Of a DNA stretch of 64,000 nucleotides, positions 7,691 through 16,029 are shown one piece after another. Where the stretch lies: positions 124,001-188,000 of the forward strand of contig JAYMNP010000001.1 of NCBI GenBank assembly GCA_036941025.1, given 5' to 3'. The stretch comes from Lachnospiraceae bacterium JLR.KK002 (GTDB lineage: Bacteria > Bacillota > Clostridia > Lachnospirales > Lachnospiraceae). Every line of letters begins with the position of its first letter. Position 1 is the first letter of the stretch. The translations under genes and the position numbers were made by a program. Under the pieces are notes generated by a model. It was not told where the DNA came from and searched no databases. It worked only from the letters and a program-made list of their open reading frames with translations.

Positions 7691-8770
7691 ATGCCAGTAT
7701 TTAAGAACGAGGGCAACGGCACATGGTATGTGATGGCAAGGTATGTGAACTGGAAAGGGGAGCGGAAACAGAAATGCAAGCGTGGGTTTGCCACAAAGCG
7801 GGAGGTGCAGGAATGGGAGCGGAAATTCCAGTTGCAAAATTCCGCTGACCTTGACATGGACTTTGAAGCCTTTACAGAGCTTTATGCGAATGATGTCAAG
7901 AACAGATTGAAAGAAAACACGTGGCTGACAAAGGAGCATATCATTCGGACGAAGATTCTTCCGTACTTCGGCAAGATGAAGATTAGTGAGATTGGCACAA
8001 AAGAAATCATTGCATGGCAGAATGAGCTGCTTGCCTACCGTGATGAAAAACGCAATCCCTATTCGCAGACGTATCTGAAAACAGTTCACAATCAGCTTTC
8101 AGCGATATTCAACCATGCAGTACGGTATTATGACCTCCGCTCCAATCCTGCGGCAAAGGCGGGCAATATGGGGAGCGAGGAACACAAAGAAATGCTGTTC
8201 TGGACGAAAGAGGAATATAAGAGGTTTGCGGATGAAATGATGGACAAGTCAGTTTCCTATTATGCGTTCCAGATGCTTTACTGGTGCGGAATCCGAGAGG
8301 GAGAATTATTAGCCCTGACCGCCGCAGATTTTAGTTTTGATAAGGAAACAGTCACGATTAACAAATCCTACCAACGCCTGCATAGGGAGGACGTGATTAC
8401 GTCCCCGAAAATGAAAAAGAGCAACCGTACAATCAAAATGCCGAAGTTTCTCTGCGAGGAAATGCAGGAATATATCGGTATGCTGTATGGTTTAAAGAAA
8501 AAAGACCGTATCTTTACAATAACAAAGAGCTATCTCCATCACGAGATGGATAGAGGCGCAAGAGCCGCAGGGGTAAAACGTATACGGATTCACGATTTAC
8601 GCCACAGCCACATCAGTTTGTTGATTGACATGGGGTTCTCGGCGGTGGCGATTGCCGACCGTGTGGGGCATGAGAGCATTGAAATCACTTACCGCTATGC
8701 ACATTTATTTCCGTCAAAGCAGGCAGAAATGGCAGACAGGCTTGACGATTTAGGAAAGGGGGATTTTTGA
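7691..8770 (+). CDS. int: Tyrosine integrase of IME A
   Basis: 359 residues. The N-terminal arm-binding region (about 1-55, WYVMARYVNWKGERKQKCK) is followed by a SAM-like core-binding domain (about 65-150) and the catalytic domain. Catalytic residues are visible as Arg in WCGIREGELLALT, His-x-x-Arg in IHDLRHSHISLL, His in VGHESIEIT and the Tyr nucleophile in YRYAHLF. It should integrate the element at the GAGT core in the MBL-like gene and excise it with the small HTH protein. Close relatives are present in B (28673) and C (37376). The gene begins at the base after the excisionase stop. Confidence 0.93.
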   Translation: MPVFKNEGNGTWYVMARYVNWKGERKQKCKRGFATKREVQEWERKFQLQNSADLDMDFEAFTELYANDVKNRLKENTWLTKEHIIRTKILPYFGKMKISEIGTKEIIAWQNELLAYRDEKRNPYSQTYLKTVHNQLSAIFNHAVRYYDLRSNPAAKAGNMGSEEHKEMLFWTKEEYKRFADEMMDKSVSYYAFQMLYWCGIREGELLALTAADFSFDKETVTINKSYQRLHREDVITSPKMKKSNRTIKMPKFLCEEMQEYIGMLYGLKKKDRIFTITKSYLHHEMDRGARAAGVKRIRIHDLRHSHISLLIDMGFSAVAIADRVGHESIEITYRYAHLFPSKQAEMADRLDDLGKGDF

Positions 8771-8771
8771 T

Positions 8772-9107
8772 ATGTCGGCAAAGAATTTAGACAACTGCAA
8801 CCGTTGGAGGAACAAGACCGTCGCCTTTCGGGTATCCCCCGAAGAAAATGAGCGGATTGACAAAGCGGTGCGGCTTTCGGGGCTTACCAAACAGGACTAT
8901 ATCACAAGGCGGCTCTTATGCCAAGATGTGGTAGTGCAGGGCAATCCGAGGGTGTATAAGGCTCTCCGCAACGAGCTTGCCGCTGTCTTTGCAGAATTGC
9001 AGAGGATTGAAGCGGGCGGGGGTGTAAATGAAGAACTGTTTGACACAATCGAACTGATTGCGGTTATCCTCGGCGGTCTGAAAGGAGAAGGTGAAAATGA
9101 CGGATAA
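8772..9107 (+). CDS. Ribbon-helix-helix mobilization accessory protein (MobC-like)
   Basis: 111 residues beginning one base after the integrase stop. The conserved core (WRNKTVAFRVSPEENERIDK, then LSGLTKQDYITRRLL) matches the ribbon-helix-helix proteins found beside relaxases in mobilizable elements. Such proteins bind the transfer origin and help the relaxase open it. A helical C-terminal part follows (VYKALRNELAAVFAELQRI). The IME B and C versions share the first half. Its place between integrase and ATPase is the same in all three. DNA target and partner are inferred. Confidence 0.75.
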   Translation: MSAKNLDNCNRWRNKTVAFRVSPEENERIDKAVRLSGLTKQDYITRRLLCQDVVVQGNPRVYKALRNELAAVFAELQRIEAGGGVNEELFDTIELIAVILGGLKGEGENDG

Positions 9108-9246
9108 AAAAGAAGTGACTGCTCCTATTGTATCTGTTGGCGCAGATACGGAGCAGTCACTTCAAAAATGTAATAGTAATAGTATAATCCTAAAAACCGA
9201 AAAATTCAATATTTTCGTAGAAAAAGGCGGTGGCTGCAATGGCTGA
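9097..9246 (+). CDS. Small ORF, detached N-terminal leader of the ATPase
   Basis: 49 residues starting MTDKKEVTAPIVSVGADTEQ with AAGGAG 8-12 bases upstream. It overlaps the end of the RHH gene by 11 bases and the start of the ATPase gene by 8. The IME B ATPase begins with the related MTEKMQTTAPVSSVGADGAQ fused to the enzyme, so in A this leader has become (or always was) a separate peptide. Coupled translation into the ATPase is likely. It contains a near-perfect long hairpin in its coding sequence (9115-9160), so conservation may reflect the DNA or RNA rather than the peptide. Confidence 0.55.
   Translation: MTDKKEVTAPIVSVGADTEQSLQKCNSNSIILKTEKFNIFVEKGGGCNG
9115..9160. repeat. Long hairpin between the RHH and ATPase genes, IME A
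   Basis: GTGACTGCTCC pairs perfectly with GGAGCAGTCAC, and inside it GTATCTG pairs perfectly with CAGATAC around TTGGCG; the only irregularity is a 4-base bulge. IME B keeps CATCTG-TTGGCG-CAGATG in the same place and IME C has a different but equally strong inverted repeat there (38837-38894). Candidate for an origin, a relaxosome site or a translation control element. Confidence 0.6.
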
Positions 9247-10213
9247 GCTTAAAATTTTGAACATGGACGAGATACCTGCAACCGAGGTCGGGTGGCTTTG
9301 GTATCCGTATATTCCTTATGGAAAGATAACCATTGTCCACGGAGACCCCGGCGATGGAAAGACAATGATGATTTTACAGTTAGCTGCTATCTTATCAAGG
9401 GGAGATAAACTGCCTTGTGACGATACAGAGCGTGAGCCGATAAGAATTATTTACCAAACCGCAGAGGATGGACTTGGCGACACAATTAAGCCCCGTCTGC
9501 TTGCAGCCAATGCCGACTGTACGCAAATCAAGGTAATTGACGAGTCGGAAGCTGCGCTCTCAATGTTTGATGAAAGAATTGAACAGGCAATTATTGAAAC
9601 GGGCGCAAAGGTAATTATTTTAGACCCTGTACAAGCGTATATCGGCGCTCAAATTGATATGAATAGGGCAAACGAAGTCCGCAATGTCCTTTCGCAGTTA
9701 GGACGGGTAGCAGAAAAACATGGATGCGCCGTTATCCTTGTCGGACACTTGAATAAAGTACAGGGCGGAAAAGCAAATTACAGAGGGCTTGGCTCAATCG
9801 ACTTCCAAGCAACGGCACGAAGCGTACTCATTGTCGGCAGGCTCAAGGAAAACAAGGAAGTGCGGGTAGTTGCGCATGAAAAATCTTCCCTTGCGCCTGA
9901 AGGTGAGCCTATTGCTTTTGAACTGAATAAAGAAACTGGATTTGTATGGAAAGGTCATTATGACATTTCCATTGATGATTTATTAAACGGCATTAGCCGT
10001 GAAAAGAAATCCGAACAAGCAGAGAAATTAATCATGGATTGCCTGTCTGATGGGAAATACCAACAGCAGCTTATATTAAAGAAAGCACAGAATATCGGCA
10101 TCTCAAAAAGAGTGCTTGACGAAGCAAAAAAATCTCTCGGCGTTAAGTCAATAAAGGAAGGCAATGGGTGGTATTGGGAACTTCCCGAAGAAAAAGAAGC
10201 GAGCAACTGTTAA
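9239..10213 (+). CDS. RepA/RecA-like AAA ATPase of IME A
   Basis: 324 residues from the ATG at 9239 (a GTG at 9230 is possible). A Walker A motif GDPGDGKT lies near residue 35, a Walker B-like strand in AKVIILDPVQAYIG, and a sensor region in CAVILVGHLNK. This is the RepA-type hexameric helicase fold seen in plasmids (AAA_25). The C-terminal 60 residues form an HTH-like module (QNIGISKRVLDEAKKSLGV). It may unwind the element for rolling-circle or plasmid-like replication during transfer. The IME C protein (38925) is closely similar; the IME B protein belongs to a different branch. Confidence 0.8.
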   Translation: MAELKILNMDEIPATEVGWLWYPYIPYGKITIVHGDPGDGKTMMILQLAAILSRGDKLPCDDTEREPIRIIYQTAEDGLGDTIKPRLLAANADCTQIKVIDESEAALSMFDERIEQAIIETGAKVIILDPVQAYIGAQIDMNRANEVRNVLSQLGRVAEKHGCAVILVGHLNKVQGGKANYRGLGSIDFQATARSVLIVGRLKENKEVRVVAHEKSSLAPEGEPIAFELNKETGFVWKGHYDISIDDLLNGISREKKSEQAEKLIMDCLSDGKYQQQLILKKAQNIGISKRVLDEAKKSLGVKSIKEGNGWYWELPEEKEASNC

Positions 10214-10543
10214 GGTTGCAACATTGCAAATGTTTAGGACAAGTGCAATCTTGCAATGTTCTTTTTCGGTTGGGAGTGGACAATATTAAAGTTTTTGCGG
10301 GGTGCAGGGGGCTTTTTACAAAAAGCCGCCCTGTCTCGTCTGCCGACTCGGTCGGTTCGCAGCTTGTGTGCCACTGGCACACGCTCACCCCTCGGAGAGC
10401 GCAAAACCTGCCTGCAGGTTGCATTTTTGTTGGCACAGCTGACAAAAGTGCTTTTGCGTTACTTTCGGTTACTTTCGGGAAAGTAACAAAGCCTACCAGC
10501 CGAAAAGAAAGGGAGTGATTTTATAAGACGGACGATTAGCGCA
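10214..10543. promoter_or_regulatory. Non-coding origin-like region upstream of mobV, IME A
   Basis: No gene is seen in these 330 bases. They hold a set of inverted repeats: AACATTGCAA (10220) with TTGCAATGTT (10251) followed by CTTTTT, GGCTTTTT-ACA-AAAAAGCC, GTGTGCC-ACT-GGCACAC, and AACCTGC-CT-GCAGGTT. The last part is shared with B and C. It includes GTTACTTTC-GG-GAAAGTAAC at 10468-10487, followed by AAAGCCTACCAGCCGAAAAG, and leads straight into the relaxase. The TTGCAA repeats resemble iterons, and the conserved inverted repeat before the relaxase is the best oriT candidate. Confidence 0.5.
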
Positions 10544-11701
10544 ATGGTTGGGAAAGGCTCGGTCAACCATAACAGCCGCAAATTTAAGGCTGAAAATGTG
10601 GATGGTGACCGTTCACACCTTAATGTAGATTACTGCAATGAGAATATAAAGAAAGTGTATCATAAGCTATTCGATGAAGCGTTACAGAGATATAACGAGA
10701 AACAGACAAGGGCAGACCGCTGCATTGCCGATTATTACGAGAAGATACGGAACTCAAAGCAGGAAAAGCCGTTCCATGAACTGATTTTGCAGATTGGCGA
10801 TAAGGAAAATATGGGTGCGGGAAGTGAGAACGGACAGCTTGCAAGGAAGATTTTAGATGAATATTATCATGGATTCCAAGAGAGGAACCCTAATCTCTAT
10901 GTATTTTCCGCTCATATCCATATGGATGAAGCAACGCCGCATCTTCATATTGATTTTGTCCCATTCACGACTGGCAGTAAGCGCGGGCTTGATACGAGGG
11001 TATCTTTGAAACAGGCGTTGGCGGCGCAGGGATTCAAAGGCGGCTCCCGTGGCGATACGGAGTGGAGCCAGTGGGTACAGTCCGAAAAAGAAAACCTTGC
11101 CGCTGTGATGGGGCGGCATGGCATTGAATGGGAGCATAAAGGCACGCATGAGAAACATTTGTCTGTCCTTGATTATAAAAAGCAGGAACGGGAAAAAGAG
11201 GTCATCCAACTTGAAGGGCAGATTTCAGAGAAAAAAGAGGAATTTCAAGTATTGTCGGACAGGGTGGAGAATTACGACAAAGGCATGGAAAACCTAAAAA
11301 CTCTGGAACAGGCGCTTGACACTTCTTCAGAGTACCAGCTGCCAGAGCCGCAGGGGTTCATGTCTGCAAAGTCCTATAAGAATAAAGTGGCAGAGCCTTT
11401 GGCGCAAAAGCTGAAATCGCTTGTTAAAACAGCTCTTATAAGGTGCTTTGAAGCGTGGGACAGCTACTATCGGCTGAATGTCACAAACAGCAACCTCCAC
11501 CGTGAGAATGAGGGGTTAAGGAAAACCAATGAGAAACTGGCAGGGGAAAATGAAAACCTCCGTGTAGAAAACAAAGATTATAAGCTGCTCCGTAAGGCAT
11601 TTGGAAGTAAGCAGATGGACAATCTTTTAGAGCAGGCAAAAGCAGCACAAAAATCAAAACAGCGTGAAAAACGCTTTAAAAACAACAAAGAAGAAAGGTA
11701 G
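10544..11701 (+). CDS. mobV: MobV-family relaxase (Mob/Pre) of IME A
   Basis: 385 residues from this ATG; related protein C starts earlier with MKRTISF, and RRTIS is also encoded just upstream here (no good start codon seen), so the true N-terminus may be about 7 residues longer. The Pre/Mob signature is clear: CNENIKKVYHKLFDEALQRY, the metal-binding HIHMDEATPHLHIDFVPF near residue 125, then a long coiled coil (about 215-375). The enzyme would nick the transfer origin and lead single-stranded DNA into a helper's conjugation channel. It is nearly identical to the IME B protein, which makes this gene a likely site for homologous exchange. Confidence 0.9.
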   Translation: MVGKGSVNHNSRKFKAENVDGDRSHLNVDYCNENIKKVYHKLFDEALQRYNEKQTRADRCIADYYEKIRNSKQEKPFHELILQIGDKENMGAGSENGQLARKILDEYYHGFQERNPNLYVFSAHIHMDEATPHLHIDFVPFTTGSKRGLDTRVSLKQALAAQGFKGGSRGDTEWSQWVQSEKENLAAVMGRHGIEWEHKGTHEKHLSVLDYKKQEREKEVIQLEGQISEKKEEFQVLSDRVENYDKGMENLKTLEQALDTSSEYQLPEPQGFMSAKSYKNKVAEPLAQKLKSLVKTALIRCFEAWDSYYRLNVTNSNLHRENEGLRKTNEKLAGENENLRVENKDYKLLRKAFGSKQMDNLLEQAKAAQKSKQREKRFKNNKEER

Positions 11702-11709
11702 GAAACACT

Positions 11710-12087
11710 ATGGAAAACAGGATTTATGATGAAAGTAACGGTCTTTGGTATGCAAAGAAAGGCGACTATTACCTCCCAGAGCTTGCATTACCTCCCGAAG
11801 AAGAAAAGCTGATTGGTATTTGGGAACAGCGGCATTTACGGTATCTTAAAGAGCATAAACAGTTCGTTTATCTCAATCTGCTGACAAGCGGCAGGCTGAA
11901 TGAATACCTTGCAAGCGTAGATGAACAGGCAGAGGATATGTTTTTTCGGCTGGTAAAGGAGTATGCCGGCAAGCATGGAGTAACGGAGCAATTAAAGGCA
12001 GAAAATCAGCTTTTATGGGTTCAAAAAATGAATAATATTCGGGCTTGTGCGAGGGAAATTGTGGAAAACGAGGTAATCTATTTATAA
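11710..12087 (+). CDS. tnpV: TnpV-family transposon protein
   Basis: 125 residues, 8 bases after the relaxase gene. It begins MENRIYDESNGLWYAKKGDY and continues with GIWEQRHLRYLKEHKQFVYL and a Glu/Lys-rich helical end, the features of TnpV first named in Tn4451-type mobilizable transposons. Its biochemical role is not established. Homologues stand behind the relaxase in IME B (33166) and at the left end of element D (14753); IME C has none. It marks the end of the shared backbone and the start of the variable cargo. Confidence 0.85.
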   Translation: MENRIYDESNGLWYAKKGDYYLPELALPPEEEKLIGIWEQRHLRYLKEHKQFVYLNLLTSGRLNEYLASVDEQAEDMFFRLVKEYAGKHGVTEQLKAENQLLWVQKMNNIRACAREIVENEVIYL

Positions 12088-12096
12088 GTGATAGGT

Positions 12097-12181
12097 GGCA
12101 CTTCTACGGTATGTGGAAGTGCCTCTCAATTAAGCAAAAATAGTTCGGGGAATTGAAAAATCTTATAAATTCATGTATACT
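12097..12181 (+). promoter_or_regulatory. Terminator-promoter cassette at the IME A cargo border
   Basis: A hairpin GGCACTTC / GAAGTGCC (12097-12123) is followed by a textbook promoter: TTGAAA at 12153, 17 bases, TATACT at 12176-12181. The same arrangement with nearly the same sequence lies at 33555-33635 in IME B. It separates transcription of the mobility genes from that of the cargo. Confidence 0.75.
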
Positions 12182-12233
12182 GAAAAAAAGAAATTAGACT
12201 GCGAAATTGGGGATTTTTGGAGGTAAGATAAAG

Positions 12234-12695
12234 ATGAGCGAAATTATATTTTTAAGATGCGATGGAAATAACAAAGATTTTATAGAAAATTGCAGGTTAC
12301 TTGATGAGGATTTGGATTTGCGAGTTGGAAAAGTGATTAAACGGGATAAGTATGCTCAATATAACCTAATTGATAAAATAAACGAAGCGATAGTTGTTTA
12401 TCGGGGAAATAATCCGATTGGTGGTGGTTCGATACGTCCTTATGATGAAAATACAGTAGAGCTAAAAAGAGTGTTTGTCATACCAACTGAACAAGGAAAG
12501 GGCATAGGAACAGAGTTGGTTTCTAAACTAATAGAGTGGGCGAAAGAACTGGGATATAAGAAAATGATTTTGGAAACAGGAGAACTTTTAGCGGAATCCT
12601 GTCATGTATATTTAAAGTTAGGATTTAAGCAAATTCCTAATTATGGTGCGTATGTAGATATGCCAGAGTCTCTCTGTATGGGAAAAGAATTATAA
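12234..12695 (+). CDS. GNAT-family N-acetyltransferase
   Basis: 153 residues from the ATG at 12234, which follows GGAGG; the frame is open further upstream without a better site. The acetyl-CoA loop is seen in [20 protein letters not shown], with the later [16 protein letters not shown] typical of the fold. It transfers an acetyl group to an unknown small molecule or protein. It is the first cargo gene behind a strong promoter (12153) and runs together with a methyltransferase and another GNAT gene, a combination often met in resistance or modification cargo, but the substrate cannot be told. Confidence 0.85.
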   Translation: MSEIIFLRCDGNNKDFIENCRLLDEDLDLRVGKVIKRDKYAQYNLIDKINEAIVVYRGNNPIGGGSIRPYDENTVELKRVFVIPTEQGKGIGTELVSKLIEWAKELGYKKMILETGELLAESCHVYLKLGFKQIPNYGAYVDMPESLCMGKEL

Positions 12696-12768
12696 GTTGA
12701 AACAGGCATATAAGAAATTTATCGTAATGCTGCATATAAAGAAAATTAAGATTGAGGAAGATAATGAT

Positions 12769-13554
12769 ATGAAGATAATAAACAAAGACATAGATAGCGG
12801 AAAACCCTTTGACTGGGGGCAAACTTCTTTAGATTATGCGAAATTCCGTGATATTTATCCACAAGAGTTTTATCAAAGGATTGTTGACCGTAAATTATGC
12901 TTGGACGGACAAACTGTCCTTGATATTGGAACAGGAACGGGGGTTCTTCCTAGAAATATGTATCAATATGGGGCGAAGTGGACGGCTGCGGATATTTCAG
13001 AAAACCAAATTGAACAAGCAAAAATTCTCTCAAAGGGTATGGATATAGATTATCATGTTATATCAACAGAGGATATAAGTTTTTCGGATAATTCTTTTGA
13101 TGTAATTACAGCCTGTCAGTGTTTTTGGTATTTTGACCATGAAACTGTTATGCCTAAGTTTTATCGTATGCTGAAACAAGGGGGAAGTATTCTTGTTTTA
13201 TATATGGCATGGCTGCCGTTTGAGGATGAGATTGCAGGAGCCAGTGAAAAACTCGTATTAAAATATAATCCAAATTGGAGTGGTGCAGGAGAAACGAAAC
13301 ATCCAATAGACATACCAGATTGTTATAAAGAAAACTTTGCGCTTGTATATCATGAAGAATTTACTCTAAGAATACCGTTTACCCGTGAAAGCTGGAATGG
13401 AAGAATGAAGGCTTGCCGTGGGCTTGGCGCTTCACTTACCCAGAAAGAGATTTCGATGTGGGAACAAGAGCATATGACGCTCCTTGGACGAATTGCGCTG
13501 AATGAATTTGAGATTTTGCATTATGCTGCTATTGCAGAGCTTAAAAAGTATTAA
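12769..13554 (+). CDS. SAM-dependent methyltransferase (class I)
   Basis: 261 residues from the ATG at 12769, preceded by GAGGAAG; the longer frame from 12697 has no ribosome site. Motif I is TVLDIGTGTGVLPRNMYQYG (about residues 52-71), followed by the acidic end of strand 2 (AADISENQIEQAK) and the post-motif SFDVITACQCFWYFDHE, all typical of class I small-molecule methyltransferases of the UbiE/Methyltransf_11 type. The substrate is not evident. The base composition is more AT-rich than the chromosome, like its GNAT neighbours, which fits acquired cargo. Confidence 0.85.
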   Translation: MKIINKDIDSGKPFDWGQTSLDYAKFRDIYPQEFYQRIVDRKLCLDGQTVLDIGTGTGVLPRNMYQYGAKWTAADISENQIEQAKILSKGMDIDYHVISTEDISFSDNSFDVITACQCFWYFDHETVMPKFYRMLKQGGSILVLYMAWLPFEDEIAGASEKLVLKYNPNWSGAGETKHPIDIPDCYKENFALVYHEEFTLRIPFTRESWNGRMKACRGLGASLTQKEISMWEQEHMTLLGRIALNEFEILHYAAIAELKKY

Positions 13555-13596
13555 TTTTTGTTTGTTAAATTAACATATATGAGGTTTTGCATAAAT

Positions 13597-14067
13597 ATGG
13601 ATTATAAAATTCGAGAAATCAGAAAAAATGAATATCCAATATTATCTGATTTTCTGTATGAAGCAATTTTTATTCCAGAGGGCATGGACAAGCCGCCAAA
13701 ATCTATAATTGAGCAGCCAGAGCTGCAAGTATATGTTGAGGATTTTGGAAAAGAAGATGATTGGTGCTTAGTTGCAGAAGTAAAAGGGAAGATTGTAGGC
13801 GCAGTATGGGTGCGTATTATGGATGATTACGGGCATATTGATGATGAAACGCCTTCATTTGCTATTTCACTGTATGAGGAATATAGGAATATGGGCATTG
13901 GTACAGCACTTATGAGGGATATGCTTGAATTTTTAAAGAATAAAGGCTACAGACGGACATCCCTTTCTGTACAGAAGGTAAATTATGCGGTTCGTATGTA
14001 TCAGAAAGTGGGTTTTGAAGTCATTGACGAAAATGAGGAAGAATACATCATGGTTTGTCGGTTGTAG
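13597..14067 (+). CDS. GNAT-family N-acetyltransferase
   Basis: 156 residues, starting at MDYKIREIRKNEYPILSDFL. The acetyl-CoA-binding segment is LYEEYRNMGIGTALMRDMLE, followed by LSVQKVNYAVRMYQKVGFEV, the hallmark C-terminal half of GNAT enzymes. It is the third gene of the IME A cargo operon, 42 bases after the methyltransferase. It is not closely similar to the GNAT protein at 12234. The substrate is unknown; a role in modifying an antibiotic or metabolite is possible but not shown. Confidence 0.85.
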   Translation: MDYKIREIRKNEYPILSDFLYEAIFIPEGMDKPPKSIIEQPELQVYVEDFGKEDDWCLVAEVKGKIVGAVWVRIMDDYGHIDDETPSFAISLYEEYRNMGIGTALMRDMLEFLKNKGYRRTSLSVQKVNYAVRMYQKVGFEVIDENEEEYIMVCRL

Positions 14068-14106
14068 TGTGATGAGGAGGGCATATGTAAATGTCTGATA
14101 ATTTAG

Positions 14107-14265
14107 ATGAAAAACAGTAAAGGAAGCCTTAAAAACATTATTGAGAATAATAGCACTATTCCGTATAAGGCTAAAACGGAGATAAAAGCGATAATAGAAT
14201 TGGAACACAATCCAGAAAAATTGCTACAAGAGTGCCTGTTATATATGCTGTCATATAAGGGATAA
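14107..14265 (+). CDS. Small ORF upstream of the KilA-N gene
   Basis: 52 codons (MKNSKGSLKNIIENNSTIPY, then KAIIELEHNPEKLLQECLLY). It lies in a different frame from a short MSDNLDEKQ-stop start at 14091, which has GGAGG before it, so this may be a frameshifted remnant of one longer gene. Composition is normal for coding sequence, and it ends 28 bases before the KilA-N start. No family is recognised. Confidence 0.35.
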   Translation: MKNSKGSLKNIIENNSTIPYKAKTEIKAIIELEHNPEKLLQECLLYMLSYKG

Positions 14266-14293
14266 TCTGTGATAAAGGAAGTGGTTGGAGATA

Positions 14294-14488
14294 ATGAAAA
14301 ATATGAAAATAGATGCCAATGGGACAGAAATCAGAGTAATAGGTGATGTTGTAAATGAAGAAGCTTATATTTCTTTAACGGATATTGCCAAATATAAAAA
14401 TCCAGACAATGCTTTTATCGTGGTTGCGAACTGGATGCGTAATCATTCCACGATTGCATTTTTGGGTTTGTGGGAACAGATTCATAAT
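14294..14488 (+). pseudogene. KilA-N domain gene, 5' part (interrupted by element D)
   Basis: The start ATG at 14294 follows GGAG. The 65 codons MKNMKIDANGTEIRVIGDVV to LGLWEQIHN are the first half of a KilA-N DNA-binding domain. Reading then runs into element D and stops after two more codons. The rest lies at 24596-25273. Joining 14488 to 24596 restores a continuous 290-residue frame (65 + 226 codons with the stop). KilA-N proteins in phages and mobile elements often act as antirepressors; here it would be inactivated until element D leaves. Confidence 0.88.
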
Positions 14489-14752
14489 TTCAATTAGAAA
14501 CTCATAATTTTACAGGTGTTTATCACACCTCATAGGGTTTTAATAAAATCCTCCAAAAGCCTTGAAAATAAAGGATTTATCGCAATCAGTACACCTTAAT
14601 TCTTTATATGGTTTCACACAATGTTACCCTTGTTCTGCACAATCATAAGGGCAAAATCAAGGGCAGAAAAATCTCATAACAAGATATAACAAAGTGTGGC
14701 AATCGGGGAAATGTGATGTATGTGCGAATATATTATAACGGAGGATTTTTTA

Positions 14753-15133
14753 ATGGACAAGTATATTTATGATGAAAGCAACGGTCTTTGGTATGAACTG
14801 CAAGGAGATTATTATATTCCTTGCCTTACTTTACCAGCCGAAAAAGGACACAAGCCTATCGGCTTATGGGGGCAGCGACACAAACACTATTTGCAGGAAC
14901 ATAAACGGGCAGTTTATACCACGCTTCTCACAAGCGGAAAATTGAACTGTTATCTTGCTGATATTGACGAACAGGCAACGGAAATGATGTTTCGATTAGT
15001 TGAGCAAATGGCTGATAAGGAGGGTGTGACCGAACAACTCAAAGCAGAAAACCCGATGTTGTGGATTGGAAGAATGAACGAGATACAAGCAAGGGCAAGA
15101 GAAATAGTTTGCACTGAAATCATCTATATTTAA
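14753..15133 (+). CDS. tnpV: TnpV-family protein of element D
   Basis: 126 residues from the ATG at 14753, eight bases after GGAGG; the frame is open further up to 14720 but without a site. It starts MDKYIYDESNGLWYELQGDY and has GLWGQRHKHYLQEHKRAVYT, clearly TnpV-like but diverged from the copies in A and B. It is the first gene inside the left end of D, 264 bases from the core, so unlike in A and B it is not behind the relaxase. The role is unknown. Confidence 0.82.
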   Translation: MDKYIYDESNGLWYELQGDYYIPCLTLPAEKGHKPIGLWGQRHKHYLQEHKRAVYTTLLTSGKLNCYLADIDEQATEMMFRLVEQMADKEGVTEQLKAENPMLWIGRMNEIQARAREIVCTEIIYI

Positions 15134-15264
15134 GCAATTACGGAAAGAGCAATTATAGCTAATAAGCATAGTTGCTCTTTTTATGTGTGATTTAACATAG
15201 AAGAATAACAGTATCTATATGTTTTAATTAGGATAAGACCAACAAAATGGAAATACTTTGTTCC

Positions 15265-15318
15265 AAAGGTATACAAAGGTATAAAAATCTTGATACTGCC
15301 ATTTTAATTGTTTATAAT
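15265..15318 (+). promoter_or_regulatory. Promoter of the two-component operon with direct repeats
   Basis: TTGATA at 15290, 17-base spacer, TATAAT at 15313-15318. Just upstream are two AAAGGTATA copies (15265 and 15275), ten bases apart, placed like a response-regulator dimer site next to the -35 box. Autoregulation is inferred. Confidence 0.6.
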
Positions 15319-15366
15319 ATAGACATTAAATGAGGCATAGTTATTTATGCAGAGGAGAGATGACTT

Positions 15367-16029
15367 ATTTATACAATTCTTGTACTTGAAGACGATTTAG
15401 AATTAAATCAAACGATTTGCACAGCTTTACAAAAAGAAAACTATCGTGTATATAATGCTTATACTTGTAAAGACGGACAAGCTATCGCAATCAATCATAC
15501 CTTTGATTTAGCAATATTAGATATAAATTTGCCTGATGGCGACGGATTTCATTTTTGTAAATGGATAAAAGCACGAAATAATGTTTCGATATTGTTTCTT
15601 TCTGCACGAGATTTAGAAGAAGATATTCTAAATGGTTATGAAATAGGAGCAGATGACTATGTGACAAAGCCCTTCTCCATGAAAATTTTGTTAAAGAAAA
15701 TATCCATTATATTGTCAAGGGAAGTTAAAAAAACAAACATATACGATGACGGTTTTCTAAAGATTGATTTTGAATTAGGAGTTGTACAGATTGAAGAAAA
15801 AAGTTGTCCTATTACGCCTACCGAATACCGTATTTTGAAAAAATTGATTGATAATAAAGGACAATTACTAACTTATTCTGTTTTGTTGGATTCCTTATGG
15901 GAAGAAGGAATTGAATTTATGGATAAGCATACTCTTGCAGTCAACATTAACCGTTTGCGAAAGAAAATTGAAACAGACAAACATAGTTATATTTCAAACA
16001 TATACGGAATGGGATATATATGGAAATAA
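15367..16029 (+). CDS. OmpR/PhoB-family response regulator with unusual start
   Basis: 220 residues if read from ATT at 15367. The receiver domain (TILVLEDDLELNQ, phosphorylated Asp in LAILDINLPDGDGF, Lys in DDYVTKPFS) is followed by a winged-helix DNA-binding domain (PITPTEYRILKKLIDN, NINRLRKKIETDKHSYISNI). There is no ATG in frame before codon 55. ATT has GGAG nine bases upstream. An ATG at 15360 is one base out of frame, and removing one T would give MTYYTILVLEDD. So either a rare ATT start or a frameshift. It overlaps the kinase gene by 10 bases and probably controls the BceAB-like transporter. Confidence 0.8.
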   Translation: MYTILVLEDDLELNQTICTALQKENYRVYNAYTCKDGQAIAINHTFDLAILDINLPDGDGFHFCKWIKARNNVSILFLSARDLEEDILNGYEIGADDYVTKPFSMKILLKKISIILSREVKKTNIYDDGFLKIDFELGVVQIEEKSCPITPTEYRILKKLIDNKGQLLTYSVLLDSLWEEGIEFMDKHTLAVNINRLRKKIETDKHSYISNIYGMGYIWK

